The notes: generated by a model not told the origin, from the sequence alone. Shown: positions 35,066 to 44,660, counted from the stretch's first letter. The stretch is DNA of 64,000 nucleotides from G963674835 sp963674835 (GCA_963674835.2 CAXXKC010000002.1:2418001-2482000), one strand, 5' to 3'. Numbers and translations are program-made.

Positions 35066-35695
35066 TTACTCCTCTTCTTCCCCTTGCAGGGCCTTCTGCT
35101 TGGTGAGAATGTCGTCGACCAAGCCGTATTCCTTGGCCTGCTCGGCACTCATGTAAAAGTCGCGGTCGGTATCGTGGGCAATGCGGTCCAGTGGCTGCCC
35201 GGTGTGTTCGGAGAGGATGCGGTTGAGCACATCGCGGGTGGTCAGGATCTCTTGGGCCTGGATCTCGATGTCGGAAACTTGTCCGCCCACCTGCCCATAG
35301 GGCTGGTGAATCATGACCTTGGCGTTGGGCAGGGCGAATCGCTTGGTCTTGGCTCCGCCGGCCAGCAACACGGCGCCCCCGCTAGCTGCCAAGCCCACGC
35401 AGTAGGTGGCCACCGGACAACTGAGGATCTGCATCGTATCGTAGATGGCCAGCGTGGCGCTGACGCTACCGCCCGGCGAGTTGATGTAGAAGTGGATGTC
35501 CTTTCGCCGGTTCTCGCTTTGCAGGTAGAGCATCTTCATGACCAGCTCGTTGGCGTTGGCGTCGTGAATGGGCCCCTGCAGGAAAATGATGCGATTTTCC
35601 AGCAGCAAATCGCCCAACGTCAGCGTCCGCTGACGCATGTACTCGCGATAGCTCGCCTCGGCGTCCATCAAAGGCATGTCGAAAGATCTGGCCAT
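35066..35695 (-). CDS. clpP: ATP-dependent Clp protease proteolytic subunit (first copy)
   Basis: 209 aa from ATG 35695; an alternative ATG at 35701 overlaps the AGGA that serves as ribosome binding site. Triad complete: Ser in GLAASGGAVLL, His in MIHQPYGQ, Asp in HDTDRDFYMS. The active-site segment reads GLAASGG where the second copy has GQAASMG, so the two are divergent paralogues that may form mixed heptamer rings. The C-terminus is acidic (QGEEEE). It follows tig by about 195 bases. Confidence 0.95.
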   Translation of the reverse strand: MARSFDMPLMDAEASYREYMRQRTLTLGDLLLENRIIFLQGPIHDANANELVMKMLYLQSENRRKDIHFYINSPGGSVSATLAIYDTMQILSCPVATYCVGLAASGGAVLLAGGAKTKRFALPNAKVMIHQPYGQVGGQVSDIEIQAQEILTTRDVLNRILSEHTGQPLDRIAHDTDRDFYMSAEQAKEYGLVDDILTKQKALQGEEEE

Positions 35696-35890
35696 GGTCA
35701 TCCTAACTGGGAAATGTGAGGGCTGGCTGGTGAACCGACCCGCTCGCATTACCATCCATGATCGCTTGCTCGGATCGCGCCTCCGCCCGCTTCGTATTCG
35801 GTCCTGCACTGCTTCTGAACCCGGCGCGACCAGGGGAAGGCCGGGTCCGAGGGCGGAACGCATGGGGGGGTTCCACCACGAAAAACGGCG

Positions 35891-37438
35891 TTAATGAGCC
35901 TCCGTCCTGCCGCGAGGACCGTGGCCCTCCTTGTCCTCGGGGCCTTCCGAGGTCGCCTCGGGGATATCCGACTCGGTTTCCCCGCTGGCCGCGAACTCGA
36001 CTGCTTCGGCGGAGGTGCGCTCCGGCTTATACGGCACTTCGCGGAACTCGGCCTGAGACAAGATCAGATCGATCACCTTGCGTTCGATGATCTGATTGCG
36101 GAGCACGTCCATGCCGCCGCTCTTTTCCAACCTCGCCCGCACCCGACGGGGAGTCTCGCCGCTTTGCGAAGCGATGAGACGCACTTCGACCTCGTAATCC
36201 TCCGGAGTATCTTCAATGTTTTCGGCTTCGGCGATCCGCTCGAGGATGAAGTGCTCCTTGAGGGCCCGCGCGGTGCTCACGGCGTTGTTCTGCCGCAACT
36301 CGTTCTCGTGGGCGCGAATCTCTTCATCGCTGAAACCACTCCGCCGCAGCTCCAACACGGCCCGTTGCAACTCTCGCGAACTCTGACGACGCAGCAAGTC
36401 CGGGGGTAGATCCCACGAAGCGGTCACCAGCAACTGCTCGGTGATTTGTTCGCGGGCCCGCTGGCGCTGGCGGTATTCCAACTGCCGCTGGAGGGTGTCG
36501 CGGATGGTATCGCGCAAGTCGGCTTCGGAGTCGAAATCGCCTAGCGCGCGAAGCAACTCGGCGTTCAGTTCCGGAACATCGAGCTTCTTCACCTCGAGAA
36601 CCTTGAACGTGGCCGTGATTTCCTTGCCGCGCAGGGCCTCGTTCGGTGCGTCGTCGGAGAGCTTGGCTTTCGCTTCGCGGGTTTCGCCGGCCCGCACTCC
36701 AGCCATGATCTTGTCGAATCCGTCGATCTTGCCGTCGCGGAAACTCAAAACGGGCCGAATGCGGATGACCTCTTCCTCGGCGCTCGACAGCACGTTGCCG
36801 TCGTGGGTAAAGGTGAGGTTGGTAGTGACGTAATCGCCAGATTCCGCAGCTCCGTTGTAGGGGATGAGCTTGCCGCGCTGCGAGAGGAGGTTCTGCAGAG
36901 CTTCGTCAACGTCCTCGTCGGTGAACTCGTGCACCGGGCGGTCGATGGTGAGGCCCTTCCACTGGGGCAAGTCGAACTCGGGCCGGACTTCGAGCTTGAA
37001 TTCGAAGGTCATCGGACCGTCGTCGGGGACTTCGACCGCTTCGAGGTCGATGTCGGGCTCGCTGATGGGGGAGAGCTCCTCTGTCTCGCTGATCTGCTCG
37101 ACGCTATCGAGCAGGACGGAGCTCTTGACGCGTTCGGTGACGTCTTTGCGGAAGCGAGTCTCGATAAGCCGGCGCGGGGCGTGTCCCGGGCGAAATCCGG
37201 GCACCTGGGCCTCTTTGGTCAGCTCAGAGAACTCCTTGTCGTAATACCGCTGGAGATCGTCGCGCGGCACCGAGACGGTGATATGACGCTCGCACGTGCT
37301 GGGCGAGTCGATCTTCACCTCAAGGTTGAGTTTTGGCTTTTCTTCGACGGCTGCTTCCTCGCCGGCCTCCGCTTGGAGAGCGTCGTCGGTCTGCGATGCC
37401 GTGTCGTCCGATTGGGGGAATTCGTCGCTAGCGGCCAT
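35891..37438 (-). CDS. tig: Trigger factor
   Basis: 515 aa, longer than the about 430 of E. coli through an N-terminal acidic extension of about 35 residues and a charged C-terminal tail. The ribosome-docking signature GFRPGHAPRRLIE is at about 80-92, followed by a PPIase-like domain (AESGDYVTTNLTFTHDG; RGKEITATFKVLEVK) and the helical C-domain. It is a nascent-chain chaperone at the ribosome exit. It starts 38 bases after tRNA-Gly and is followed by two clpP genes. Confidence 0.95.
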   Translation of the reverse strand: MAASDEFPQSDDTASQTDDALQAEAGEEAAVEEKPKLNLEVKIDSPSTCERHITVSVPRDDLQRYYDKEFSELTKEAQVPGFRPGHAPRRLIETRFRKDVTERVKSSVLLDSVEQISETEELSPISEPDIDLEAVEVPDDGPMTFEFKLEVRPEFDLPQWKGLTIDRPVHEFTDEDVDEALQNLLSQRGKLIPYNGAAESGDYVTTNLTFTHDGNVLSSAEEEVIRIRPVLSFRDGKIDGFDKIMAGVRAGETREAKAKLSDDAPNEALRGKEITATFKVLEVKKLDVPELNAELLRALGDFDSEADLRDTIRDTLQRQLEYRQRQRAREQITEQLLVTASWDLPPDLLRRQSSRELQRAVLELRRSGFSDEEIRAHENELRQNNAVSTARALKEHFILERIAEAENIEDTPEDYEVEVRLIASQSGETPRRVRARLEKSGGMDVLRNQIIERKVIDLILSQAEFREVPYKPERTSAEAVEFAASGETESDIPEATSEGPEDKEGHGPRGRTEAH

Positions 37439-37476
37439 GCCTATTTGTCATCTGGGGTGCCAAGAAACAATGAAGA

Positions 37477-37548
37477 GCGGGTGATGGGATTCGAACCCAC
37501 GACAACGACGTTGGCAACGTCGTGCTCTACCAACTGAGCTACACCCGC
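37477..37548 (-). tRNA. tRNA-Gly (anticodon GCC)
   Basis: 72 bases: acceptor GCGGGTG/CACCCGC, D-arm GCTC/GAGC, anticodon arm CGACG/CGTCG with loop TTGCCAA, T-arm GTGGG/CCCAT with TTCGAAT. CCA is not encoded. It precedes tig in the same direction and shares its promoter candidate. Confidence 0.96.
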
Positions 37549-37614
37549 ACGGAAAAAACACCACCCCCCCGCACACAACCTAGCTAGCCGATTGTCGGCT
37601 GCCGGAGTCCCGGA

Positions 37615-37642
37615 ATTATAGATTGGAGTGGGCGAACTGCAA
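37615..37642 (-). promoter_or_regulatory. Promoter of tRNA-Gly and probably tig
   Basis: On the minus strand TTGCAG (37642-37637), 16 bases, perfect TATAAT (37620-37615). The tRNA starts about 65 bases downstream, so the tRNA would be processed from a longer transcript running into tig. Confidence 0.6.
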
Positions 37643-38007
37643 GGGCAGTTGATCCCAGCGGCCAGGAAAGGCTACCTTGTTTGCCAACTTCACAGCATAG
37701 CATCGAGCCCTGATAGCTCTATCGGGCTAAACAGTGTCCCCGTACATTGCCGTGCACGATCGGCGCATGCGGTGCGACCCGGCCGCGGCGGTCGCAGCCA
37801 CGGCTGCGTGTCGACTTGAGAAGATACAATGCGTACGGCAGGGGATTGCCGTTCAGGTAAACCGGGCCCCCACAACACCGTTTTTCAGGCTCCGACTGTT
37901 GCTACTCCGCAGTTTCCTGGCTAGGATAGGCAGTAGCGTCGCACTTGTCCTGCCTTATCTCCCACCCTTCGTTGGACGCCGGAACTCACTCGGAGACGCA
38001 TGTTCTA
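37643..38007. other. Divergent intergenic region
   Basis: About 365 bases between the tRNA promoter and the FHA gene. No gene is seen and no clear promoter for the FHA gene was picked out. Confidence 0.35.
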
Positions 38008-38601
38008 ATGGAAGCGAAGTTGGTTGTCGTCCGCGGTAAGGCAAGCAAAGGACACATCTCGCTGAACCTGCCGACGATCATTGGGCGGAGCCGCGAGGCG
38101 GATCTGACGATTGCCCATCCGACCGTCAGTCGCAAGCACTGCGAGTTGTTTGAGGATGACGGTCTGCTGAAGGTGCGCGATCTGGGTTCGCTGAATGGGA
38201 CGTTCGTCGGCCGAAAACAGATCGAGGAAGTGACGCTTCGCCCCGACCAAGAGTTCAGCATTGGCCCATTGACGTTTCGTGTGCTGTACCAGTACGACGG
38301 CAGTGAGACGCCGATGGAGCCGCTCACCGCGGCCGACGACTCGGGAAGCATGGCGGACATTCCCGACTTCACGCTTCTTGCCGATGTCGAGGAGGACGAG
38401 GCGACGCCGCTGGACGACTTCGCGGAGTTGAAGACGACGGAGAGCAACGCGCCGATCTTTGAGCAAGGCGGCCAATCGTCGGGCGCCGACTCCGACGTGC
38501 TCGATTTCCTGCTGGAAGACGAGGCCGGCCCTAGAAAGGCGGGCCCTGACAAGGGGGCGGACGACGACGAGCTGGACCAGTTCTTCAAGCAGCTCGGCTG
38601 A
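38008..38601 (+). CDS. FHA-domain protein, 197 aa
   Basis: An N-terminal forkhead-associated domain (residues about 4-95) with the phosphothreonine-binding residues in order: IIGRSREADLTI, TVSRKHCELF, SLNGTFVG. The C-terminal half is acidic and unstructured (VEEDEATPLDDF; LLEDEAGPRK; DDDELDQFFKQLG). No kinase or phosphatase is adjacent, so the phosphorylated partner is unknown. Convergent with the polysaccharide export gene, 12 bases away. Confidence 0.88.
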   Translation: MEAKLVVVRGKASKGHISLNLPTIIGRSREADLTIAHPTVSRKHCELFEDDGLLKVRDLGSLNGTFVGRKQIEEVTLRPDQEFSIGPLTFRVLYQYDGSETPMEPLTAADDSGSMADIPDFTLLADVEEDEATPLDDFAELKTTESNAPIFEQGGQSSGADSDVLDFLLEDEAGPRKAGPDKGADDDELDQFFKQLG

Positions 38602-38613
38602 CGCAACCTCGTG

Positions 38614-39849
38614 TCACAGCGTGCTCAGCTTCGCGAAGTTGAGCGAGACGAACATGGGGAAGACCCCGTAGATCCCGCGGGTGAACACCTGTTCGATGAA
38701 GTCGTCGGCGACCAACAGCGGGCCCTTGGGCACAATCACGATATCCGAGTCGTCGAGCCAGATTTCGCCTGGCGAGAAGGGGGTCTTGCCGCAGAGGGCG
38801 TCGGCTACGTTCACGCGGGTTGCCATCAGACGCCAGTCATCCCCCCGGCGGAAGACGACGATTTGCCGCAGATTAGCCCCGACGTTCCAGCTTCCGGCCA
38901 TGGCGATCGCCTGAAGGAGGGTCGTCGGGCCGGTCAGCTCGTAACGTCCCGGAACGGCTACCTCGCCCACGACGAAGACAAACCGCGGGGCGCGGAGCGT
39001 CAGCACGGGGATGACTTCGATCCCCTCGATGCCGACCTGGCGGTATCGCTCGTTCAACTCGTACTGCAACTCGGTGAGCGTGAGCCCCTGCGCCATGACG
39101 GAACCGATGGCGGGCAAGGAGATGGTTCCCTCGGGCGTGACGCGTGCCAGGCGGTTCTGACCGCCAGCTCCGTAGCGGCGATCGACGGTCGCTCGCAGAT
39201 CCTCCAGTCGCGTGTTGACCTTCAGCGGCGTAACGGTGATGGCGGGCACCTTGTAGTACTTGCTGTACATGGCCTCGATTTCGCCGCGCAGTTGCGGGAC
39301 TGTCCGCCCCGTGGCCTTGACCTGGCCCAGCAGGCGAAGCGTGATCGTGCCGTCCGGCTGGATGATTAGCGAGCGATTCAGCTCCGGATCGGTGAAAGAC
39401 TCGACTTGGATTTCGTCGCCCACCTCCAGCCGGTAGGGATTGGGGGTTTCGTTGCGCGTGAGGCGATAGACCAGGTCCAGTTCATCGTCGACCCGCAGGC
39501 GGTACTCGGGCACGTGTGGCAGGCGGGCATGCCCAACGTATTCGCCCTGGGCGTACGCTTGCCAGTCGATGATGCGGGCCGATTGCCAGCATTTCCGACA
39601 GCAGGTGCTGCCGTCGACCGCGCAGATCGGGCAGGGTGCGGCGGGGCCCAGCGCCTGGCACAAGCGGATGTCGGTCGGCTCGGCGCCAACGCTGACGATC
39701 GCTTCGGCCGCGTGGCGCGGGGAGTCTGCCATGGGAGGTAAGGCGAGTGCTGTTGCCACAGGGCGCTTGCCAAGCTGAAGAAGGCTGCCGATGCCCTTGT
39801 CCGGTATCAGGCCCTGTTCGGATATCATCAGGCAGACGACCGTGAGCAT
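38614..39849 (-). CDS. Polysaccharide export (Wza-like) protein with SLBB domains
   Basis: 411 aa from ATG 39849, the first start after the upstream gene ends. The Poly_export domain is seen at YRLEVGDEIQVESFTDPELN and IIQPDGTITLRLLGQV, followed by SLBB-like segments (FVFVVGEVAVPGRYELTGPT; SDIVIVPKGP). It should form the outer-membrane exit pore for exopolysaccharide. Unusual is a Cys-rich stretch ahead of the export domain (CPICAVDGSTCCRKC). A clear lipobox is missing. The gene upstream, 78 bases away, is probably in the same unit. Confidence 0.82.
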   Translation of the reverse strand: MLTVVCLMISEQGLIPDKGIGSLLQLGKRPVATALALPPMADSPRHAAEAIVSVGAEPTDIRLCQALGPAAPCPICAVDGSTCCRKCWQSARIIDWQAYAQGEYVGHARLPHVPEYRLRVDDELDLVYRLTRNETPNPYRLEVGDEIQVESFTDPELNRSLIIQPDGTITLRLLGQVKATGRTVPQLRGEIEAMYSKYYKVPAITVTPLKVNTRLEDLRATVDRRYGAGGQNRLARVTPEGTISLPAIGSVMAQGLTLTELQYELNERYRQVGIEGIEVIPVLTLRAPRFVFVVGEVAVPGRYELTGPTTLLQAIAMAGSWNVGANLRQIVVFRRGDDWRLMATRVNVADALCGKTPFSPGEIWLDDSDIVIVPKGPLLVADDFIEQVFTRGIYGVFPMFVSLNFAKLSTL

Positions 39850-39926
39850 GGTCAGGCGAATCGCATGGTGACATGCGCGGCCGAGGACAGCTTGTTGTCG
39901 GGGTTGGTGATCGTTGAGCACGCCAA

Positions 39927-41489
39927 TTACCTCGCGGCTGAGCGGTTTCGTGAGGGCGAGTTCGCAACGTGCGGCCCTTCCGTCCCCGCGCTCGGGGAAG
40001 AGTTTTGTTTCACTTGCGGTTGGGGCACTAGGCCGGACACCGGAGCGTTGGGCTGTTGGGGGCTCATCTCGGCGAACGTCTGGGAATCGATCCACTGGAC
40101 GCGTTGTCCGGCCCGTACCGGGTCGCTCTTCCTGGCCAACTCGGCCTGCCGCATTTCCTCGCAGCGTTCCGATGCCCGGCGTGCGTCGTCGGCGCGGCCC
40201 AGTTGCCGGTAGATGGTCGCCAGATTGTGCCATCCCGTGGCCTGCTGGTGGATCATCAGGCTATGTTCCATGGCAATCTGTGCATCGCCCAGACGACCGC
40301 TACGGGCCAGCAGCACACCGAGATCGTTGGACGCCAGGAAGTTCTCTGGGCATGCCAGCAGCGAAGCCTGATAGAAGGACATTGCCTTCGGCTTGGCCGC
40401 ACGAATGTTCGACACTTTCTTATCGCCCATGCTTTCGTACAGTTTGCCGAGACCACGCAGGGTCATGGACCCGGCGACTTCGCGTCCCACGGCGGCGGCA
40501 AGCTGCTCCTGCGCGAAGGTGAGATAGCATTGGAGGGCCGTCATCGAAGTGAGCTTCGAGAGGTCGGCTCCTTTGAGCACGGGCGTACGATGGCGGCTGA
40601 TGATCCCCGGCAGATCGAGATTGGCCTCCAGGGAGGTCCCCTCGGGGACCAGTTCGTCGGCCTCCTTCAGCGCGATCATTCCGGCGGCCAGCGCCTGACT
40701 GTGCACGTTCGATTGCTCTTCGGTATCGAGGGCCTGCGAAAGCATTCGCAGCGCGGTGATGAACTCGGCCCGCGCCGACAGGTACGCACCGCGTCCGGCA
40801 AGCTCGAATGCGTGGCGCGTTCGCGCGTCGCTCTCCGTGGCGATCAGTTCCAAATCGCGGGACCGAGGAAGACCATCGCCTGAGGGCATGAGCAGCACAT
40901 TGGGCGAGGCGTCGGCCTGGCCGGTCTCGGTTTCGGGCATCTCCGGCGGTGCTTTGGGCTGCCATGGTTCGCTAACGGGCAGGGGCTCCAACTGCGGCTC
41001 GCTAACCAATTCCGGCGCCGGGACGGGGTGGCCGAGCGGCGTGGGGAGCCGGGGGGGAATCGGCTCCCCAGTCTCGACCGTCCCGCCCGGCAAACGTTCG
41101 GGCTCGGGAACGACCACGCCGGCTCCACCGAGCGCGGGCCCCGCTTCTTGGCTGGGCTGGCTGGCAGTATCCGACTTGGCCGGAACGAGGAGCGGCTCGC
41201 GCGTTGCAGATTCCGGTGCTTTGTAGGCTGGCGCATACGAGGTGAGAATCTCGCGAGATCGCGATTCCAGACGCGGCAGCCAGGCCGGTGTCTCGCGCAG
41301 CACGATCGCCGACGCGGAGTGTCCGGGAGATGTGGCATAGCTCTGGGAAGGAGCAGCCGCCTGGGCAGTCAGATGGCCGTTATCCGCCGGCGGAGAGGTG
41401 CGGTGCACGAACAGCCACAGCAGCAGCGCGGCCGACGCGGCGACCAGCGGGAGCATCCAAGCAGAACGCAGGGAGTGTAGGCGGTCCAT
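39927..41489 (-). CDS. Membrane-anchored TPR-like protein, 520 aa
   Basis: Starts at ATG 41489 behind GGAGGAAAG. An N-terminal transmembrane helix (MLPLVAASAALLLWLFV), a long Pro/Glu-rich spacer to about 200, then helical repeats resembling TPRs (FLASNDLGVLLARSGRLGDA; HNLATIYRQLGRADDARR) and a disordered tail. Probably a periplasmic scaffold for the export protein encoded downstream (inference from order). No enzyme motif. Confidence 0.75.
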   Translation of the reverse strand: MDRLHSLRSAWMLPLVAASAALLLWLFVHRTSPPADNGHLTAQAAAPSQSYATSPGHSASAIVLRETPAWLPRLESRSREILTSYAPAYKAPESATREPLLVPAKSDTASQPSQEAGPALGGAGVVVPEPERLPGGTVETGEPIPPRLPTPLGHPVPAPELVSEPQLEPLPVSEPWQPKAPPEMPETETGQADASPNVLLMPSGDGLPRSRDLELIATESDARTRHAFELAGRGAYLSARAEFITALRMLSQALDTEEQSNVHSQALAAGMIALKEADELVPEGTSLEANLDLPGIISRHRTPVLKGADLSKLTSMTALQCYLTFAQEQLAAAVGREVAGSMTLRGLGKLYESMGDKKVSNIRAAKPKAMSFYQASLLACPENFLASNDLGVLLARSGRLGDAQIAMEHSLMIHQQATGWHNLATIYRQLGRADDARRASERCEEMRQAELARKSDPVRAGQRVQWIDSQTFAEMSPQQPNAPVSGLVPQPQVKQNSSPSAGTEGPHVANSPSRNRSAAR

Positions 41490-41795
41490 CTTTCCTCCGT
41501 GCACCGTTCGCGACTCGCGCGCTGAGCCAGCGAATCTCGAGAGTATCCATTCCACGGGACGGGATCGACCGCATCGCCGACCGCCAATAAGCAAAAGACC
41601 CCTGGCCGGGCGCCCCAAAGACCTTACCGGCCGAACAGTCGTTAAATGCGTTCCGGGCTGCACGTTGCAGTCCGTAACGCACTGAAAATCATGAGAACTC
41701 GCACCTGCGCTCACAACGATTCGATCCGTACGACCGGAGCATGCCGACCGCTTGACCATGCGCCAGCTTCGGGGGTAGGCTGCCCGGCATGCTGC

Positions 41796-41802
41796 TGTTT
41801 AA
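41796..41802. other. attL core (TGTTTAA)
   Basis: The seven bases are shared with 53008-53014. Just outside, ATG CTG CTG TTT AA at 41789-41802 is the stranded 5' end of the ASCH gene, cut off from its body by the element. Serine integrases exchange DNA at a 2-bp core, so the true crossover lies within or next to these bases. Confidence 0.7.
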
Positions 41803-41895
41803 CATATACTTTACAGAACCGCCTCATTTCGGTAATCTTTGAGCGTGGCAATGCTAACCCCCACAGCCCGATGCCCTGAAAAAAGGATGCCCCCC

Positions 41896-43548
41896 ATGTC
41901 GGTTGTTTATTCCTATCGCCGTTTCTCAACCGCAGAACAACGACATGGCATGAGTTTGGCACGGCAGACAGAGAGGGCGATGGGATGGCTCAAGGCACAC
42001 CCCGAACACACCCTAGATACCGAACTGAGAATGACGGATATGGGCGTTTCTGGCTTCAGGGGAAAGCATCGGGAGACCGGCTGTTTGGGCGTCTTCCTGA
42101 AAGCCATAGAGAATCACAGAGTAGCGAAGGGTTCTATCCTGTTAGTCGAGAGCATGGATAGATTGTCGAGGGAGGAAGTAGAAGATGCTTTGGAACTCTT
42201 CCTCCGAATCGTGAAGGGGGGAGTGGCGATAGTTATTCTCACCCCCATAGAGAAAGAGTTTCGCAAGGGGCATCTCGATATGACGGCTCTCATCATCGCC
42301 ATCGTGGAGATGTGCCGTTCCCATCAAGAGAGTGAGCGACGGGCAGACCTGTCGAATGCGAACTGGGAACGACTCAGAAAACTTGCCCCCGAAAAGAAGA
42401 TTAGCCGAATGTCACCTGCATGGCTGACACTCTCCGCCGATAGAAGCCATTTTATTGAGAAGCCCGAAGCCGTTGCCATTGTGCGGAGGATATTTCGCAT
42501 GGTGCTGGACGGGCAATCGGTTCGGGGAATTGTGTATCAGTTCAATAGGGAACGGGTGCCGATCATCGGACGGGCTACCTCACAAACATGGTCGGCTACG
42601 TATATCTCGAAAGTGCTACACAATAAGGCAACAATTGGGGAGTTCTACCCCAAGAGCAAAAACAAACCGACAGGGCAAGTCGTCAAAGGATATTATCCTG
42701 CAATCATCGAACCCGATGTGTTTTTTGCTGTGCAGTCGATCTTGGCAGGAAGGCGGAAAGTCGGAGGGGCAAGGGGAGCCATTCGCAATCTCTTCCCGCG
42801 ACTTGTGAGGGATATTCGTGATGGCGGGACAATGTTGGTGATTAACAAGGGCGAAGGGCGGAGGGGTGGCTTCAGGCTGCTCTCCAACAAGTCTATAGAT
42901 GGCTCGGGGGCAAAGTATTGCTCAATATCATATGACTTGTTCGAGCATGACTTTCTGGCTCATTTATCCAATCTCTCCCCCGAAGACATTGCCCCGCACG
43001 ATAGTGAAAACGCAAGCATGGCTGATGAACTTCAAGCGGCGGAAGGGCGGCTCTTGGAGATACAGAAGAAGATCGAGGAAGTCGCCGAGATGATGCTTTC
43101 TCATTCCCTCGATACTTTGGTTGGCGTGGCTGGAACGTTGGAAGCCGAGAAGCGGGAAATTGAAAAGACCATAGAGACCCTACGTGCGAACATCTCCCGA
43201 AGCCATCAAGATAGTCTGCATGATGGCAAGGAAATTATCGAGATGCTGGACAAGGTGGAAGGGGATGAACTCATCGCCCTCCGCTTGCGACTTCGGGAGG
43301 CAATACGGGGTGTCGTTCGGGATATCTGGATTAACCCCGAAAAGAAACATGGGGTAGTGCGTTATCGGTCGGGTGGGTTGCGAGTCTTTACGTTTCGGGG
43401 CGATACGTTCGCATTCTCTCCGAATATTCAACCCCCACCCGAAGAACTTGCACGGATCGGAATATCCCCATCTCCACATCCGCCACAATCGCCTACAAGT
43501 CGCCGTGACGTGCAAGGTAAGCGGCGAGGGGAATCGGATCGGAAATGA
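41896..43548 (+). CDS. Large serine recombinase (integrase)
   Basis: 550 aa from ATG 41896. The resolvase domain has the nucleophile Ser in YSYRRFSTAEQ and ESMDRLSREEV. It is followed by the Recombinase domain (about 165-260; AVAIVRRIFRMVLDGQSVRG) and a coiled coil (about 375-435; AEGRLLEIQKKIEEVAEMM). The zinc-ribbon region expected between them (NLFPRLVRDIRDGGTML onward) lacks the usual CxxC pairs. It should catalyse integration and, with a directionality factor, excision of the element. It is transcribed inward from attL and ends at an intrinsic terminator. Confidence 0.92.
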   Translation: MSVVYSYRRFSTAEQRHGMSLARQTERAMGWLKAHPEHTLDTELRMTDMGVSGFRGKHRETGCLGVFLKAIENHRVAKGSILLVESMDRLSREEVEDALELFLRIVKGGVAIVILTPIEKEFRKGHLDMTALIIAIVEMCRSHQESERRADLSNANWERLRKLAPEKKISRMSPAWLTLSADRSHFIEKPEAVAIVRRIFRMVLDGQSVRGIVYQFNRERVPIIGRATSQTWSATYISKVLHNKATIGEFYPKSKNKPTGQVVKGYYPAIIEPDVFFAVQSILAGRRKVGGARGAIRNLFPRLVRDIRDGGTMLVINKGEGRRGGFRLLSNKSIDGSGAKYCSISYDLFEHDFLAHLSNLSPEDIAPHDSENASMADELQAAEGRLLEIQKKIEEVAEMMLSHSLDTLVGVAGTLEAEKREIEKTIETLRANISRSHQDSLHDGKEIIEMLDKVEGDELIALRLRLREAIRGVVRDIWINPEKKHGVVRYRSGGLRVFTFRGDTFAFSPNIQPPPEELARIGISPSPHPPQSPTSRRDVQGKRRGESDRK

Positions 43549-43593
43549 ATCGCATCGCGTCAGGCGAAGCATGGTGAAACGTGGGGAAACGAA

Positions 43594-43623
43594 AAGAGCC
43601 ACCCTTGCAAGGTGGCTCTTTCT
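43594..43623 (+). terminator. Intrinsic terminator after the large recombinase
   Basis: AAGAGCCACC and GGTGGCTCTT form a perfect 10-bp stem with a 7-base loop, followed by T-rich sequence. Nearly the same stem follows the small resolvase. Confidence 0.85.
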
Positions 43624-44013
43624 GTTGTGTTCCTCTGCCTACTTCTATTCTAGTTTCCGAAGGGTGCCGAGAAAAAATGCGGGAGGCGAAGACCGAAAAA
43701 ACGCCCCCCAAAAAAAGTGAGCATGCTTGCGGAGCGGCTGATGGTGGTCAGGGGAGAACGTTGGCAGAAGTTTTTGCCCCCCTATCCCCCGTTAGATAAA
43801 TGAGACCTCAAAGATGGTCTATCGGCTTCGGCTTGGGGAAAGTGTAAAGGGTCATTGGTCGCCGGTTTTGGGCAGGTCTTGGAACGAAACCAAACGACTT
43901 GCGACGACAAAGAAGTGTATCAGGTGAAGTATCAACCACCATTGACAGCCATCCCATGCGATGCTACCTTGAAGCCAACCGAGCCAACCGCATCCCAACC
44001 GGAGAAAAGAGCC
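43624..44013. other. Intergenic region of the element
   Basis: 390 bases with no gene. The last 70 contain the promoter of the small resolvase. A res-like site might lie here, but no paired inverted half-sites were recognised. Confidence 0.35.
43942..43970 (+). promoter_or_regulatory. Promoter of the small resolvase
   Basis: TTGACA (43942-43947), 17 bases, TACCTT (43965-43970), 43 bases before the ATG. Confidence 0.6.
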
Positions 44014-44607
44014 ATGCCGACCATTGCCATTTACGAAAGGGTCTCATCCCGAACTCAGGACACCAAGAGCCAAACCCCCGACTTGAAGCGGTGGATTGAG
44101 GCATACGGCAAAGGTGAAGCCGTGCGGTGGTATCGCGATAGGTTCACCGGTAAAACGATGGACCGTAAGGGGTGGAATCAGTTGGAAGCGGACATCGAAG
44201 CAGGGGTGGTCTCTAAGGTGGTATGCTGGCGGTTGGATCGGCTCGGAAGAACGGCATCGGGGCTTACCCGACTTTTCGACCACTTGAACCGCAAAAGCGT
44301 AGTGCTGGTTTCCATTAAAGACGGGCTGGACCTATCCACCCCCGCTGGTCGGCTTATGGCTGGGGTGTTGGCTTCGGTGGCTCAATACGAAACAGAGGTA
44401 AGGCAGGAAAGAACCCTTGCAGGTCAAGCGGTAGCAAGAGCGAACGGCAAAACCTGGGGAGGGAGCAAAAAGGGTCGGCGGATATGGGTAGAGCCAGAGC
44501 AGGTGGAAGCCGTCAAGCAACTCCACCAAGAGGGGAAAAAGGTGGCTTGCATCGCTCGCACGGTTGGTCTATCCCGCCCGACAATCTATCGGCTGTTGGG
44601 GGAATGA
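44014..44607 (+). CDS. Small serine recombinase (resolvase/invertase)
   Basis: 197 aa from ATG 44014 (GGAG upstream). Catalytic Ser in IYERVSSRTQDTKSQ, WRLDRLGRTASGL, the E-helix with LMAGVLASVAQYETEVRQER, and a C-terminal HTH (VACIARTVGLSRPTIYRLL). Size and layout match Tn3-type resolvases and DNA invertases. In a replicating element it could resolve multimers or invert a segment. It ends at its own terminator. Confidence 0.92.
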   Translation: MPTIAIYERVSSRTQDTKSQTPDLKRWIEAYGKGEAVRWYRDRFTGKTMDRKGWNQLEADIEAGVVSKVVCWRLDRLGRTASGLTRLFDHLNRKSVVLVSIKDGLDLSTPAGRLMAGVLASVAQYETEVRQERTLAGQAVARANGKTWGGSKKGRRIWVEPEQVEAVKQLHQEGKKVACIARTVGLSRPTIYRLLGE

Positions 44608-44629
44608 TGGCTTGATACCTTGCGTTATT

Positions 44630-44660
44630 AAGAGCCACCCCATAACTAGGGTGGCTCTTT
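44630..44660 (+). terminator. Intrinsic terminator after the small resolvase
   Basis: AAGAGCCACCC and GGGTGGCTCTT, perfect 11-bp stem, 8-base loop, then a short T-run. Confidence 0.85.
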
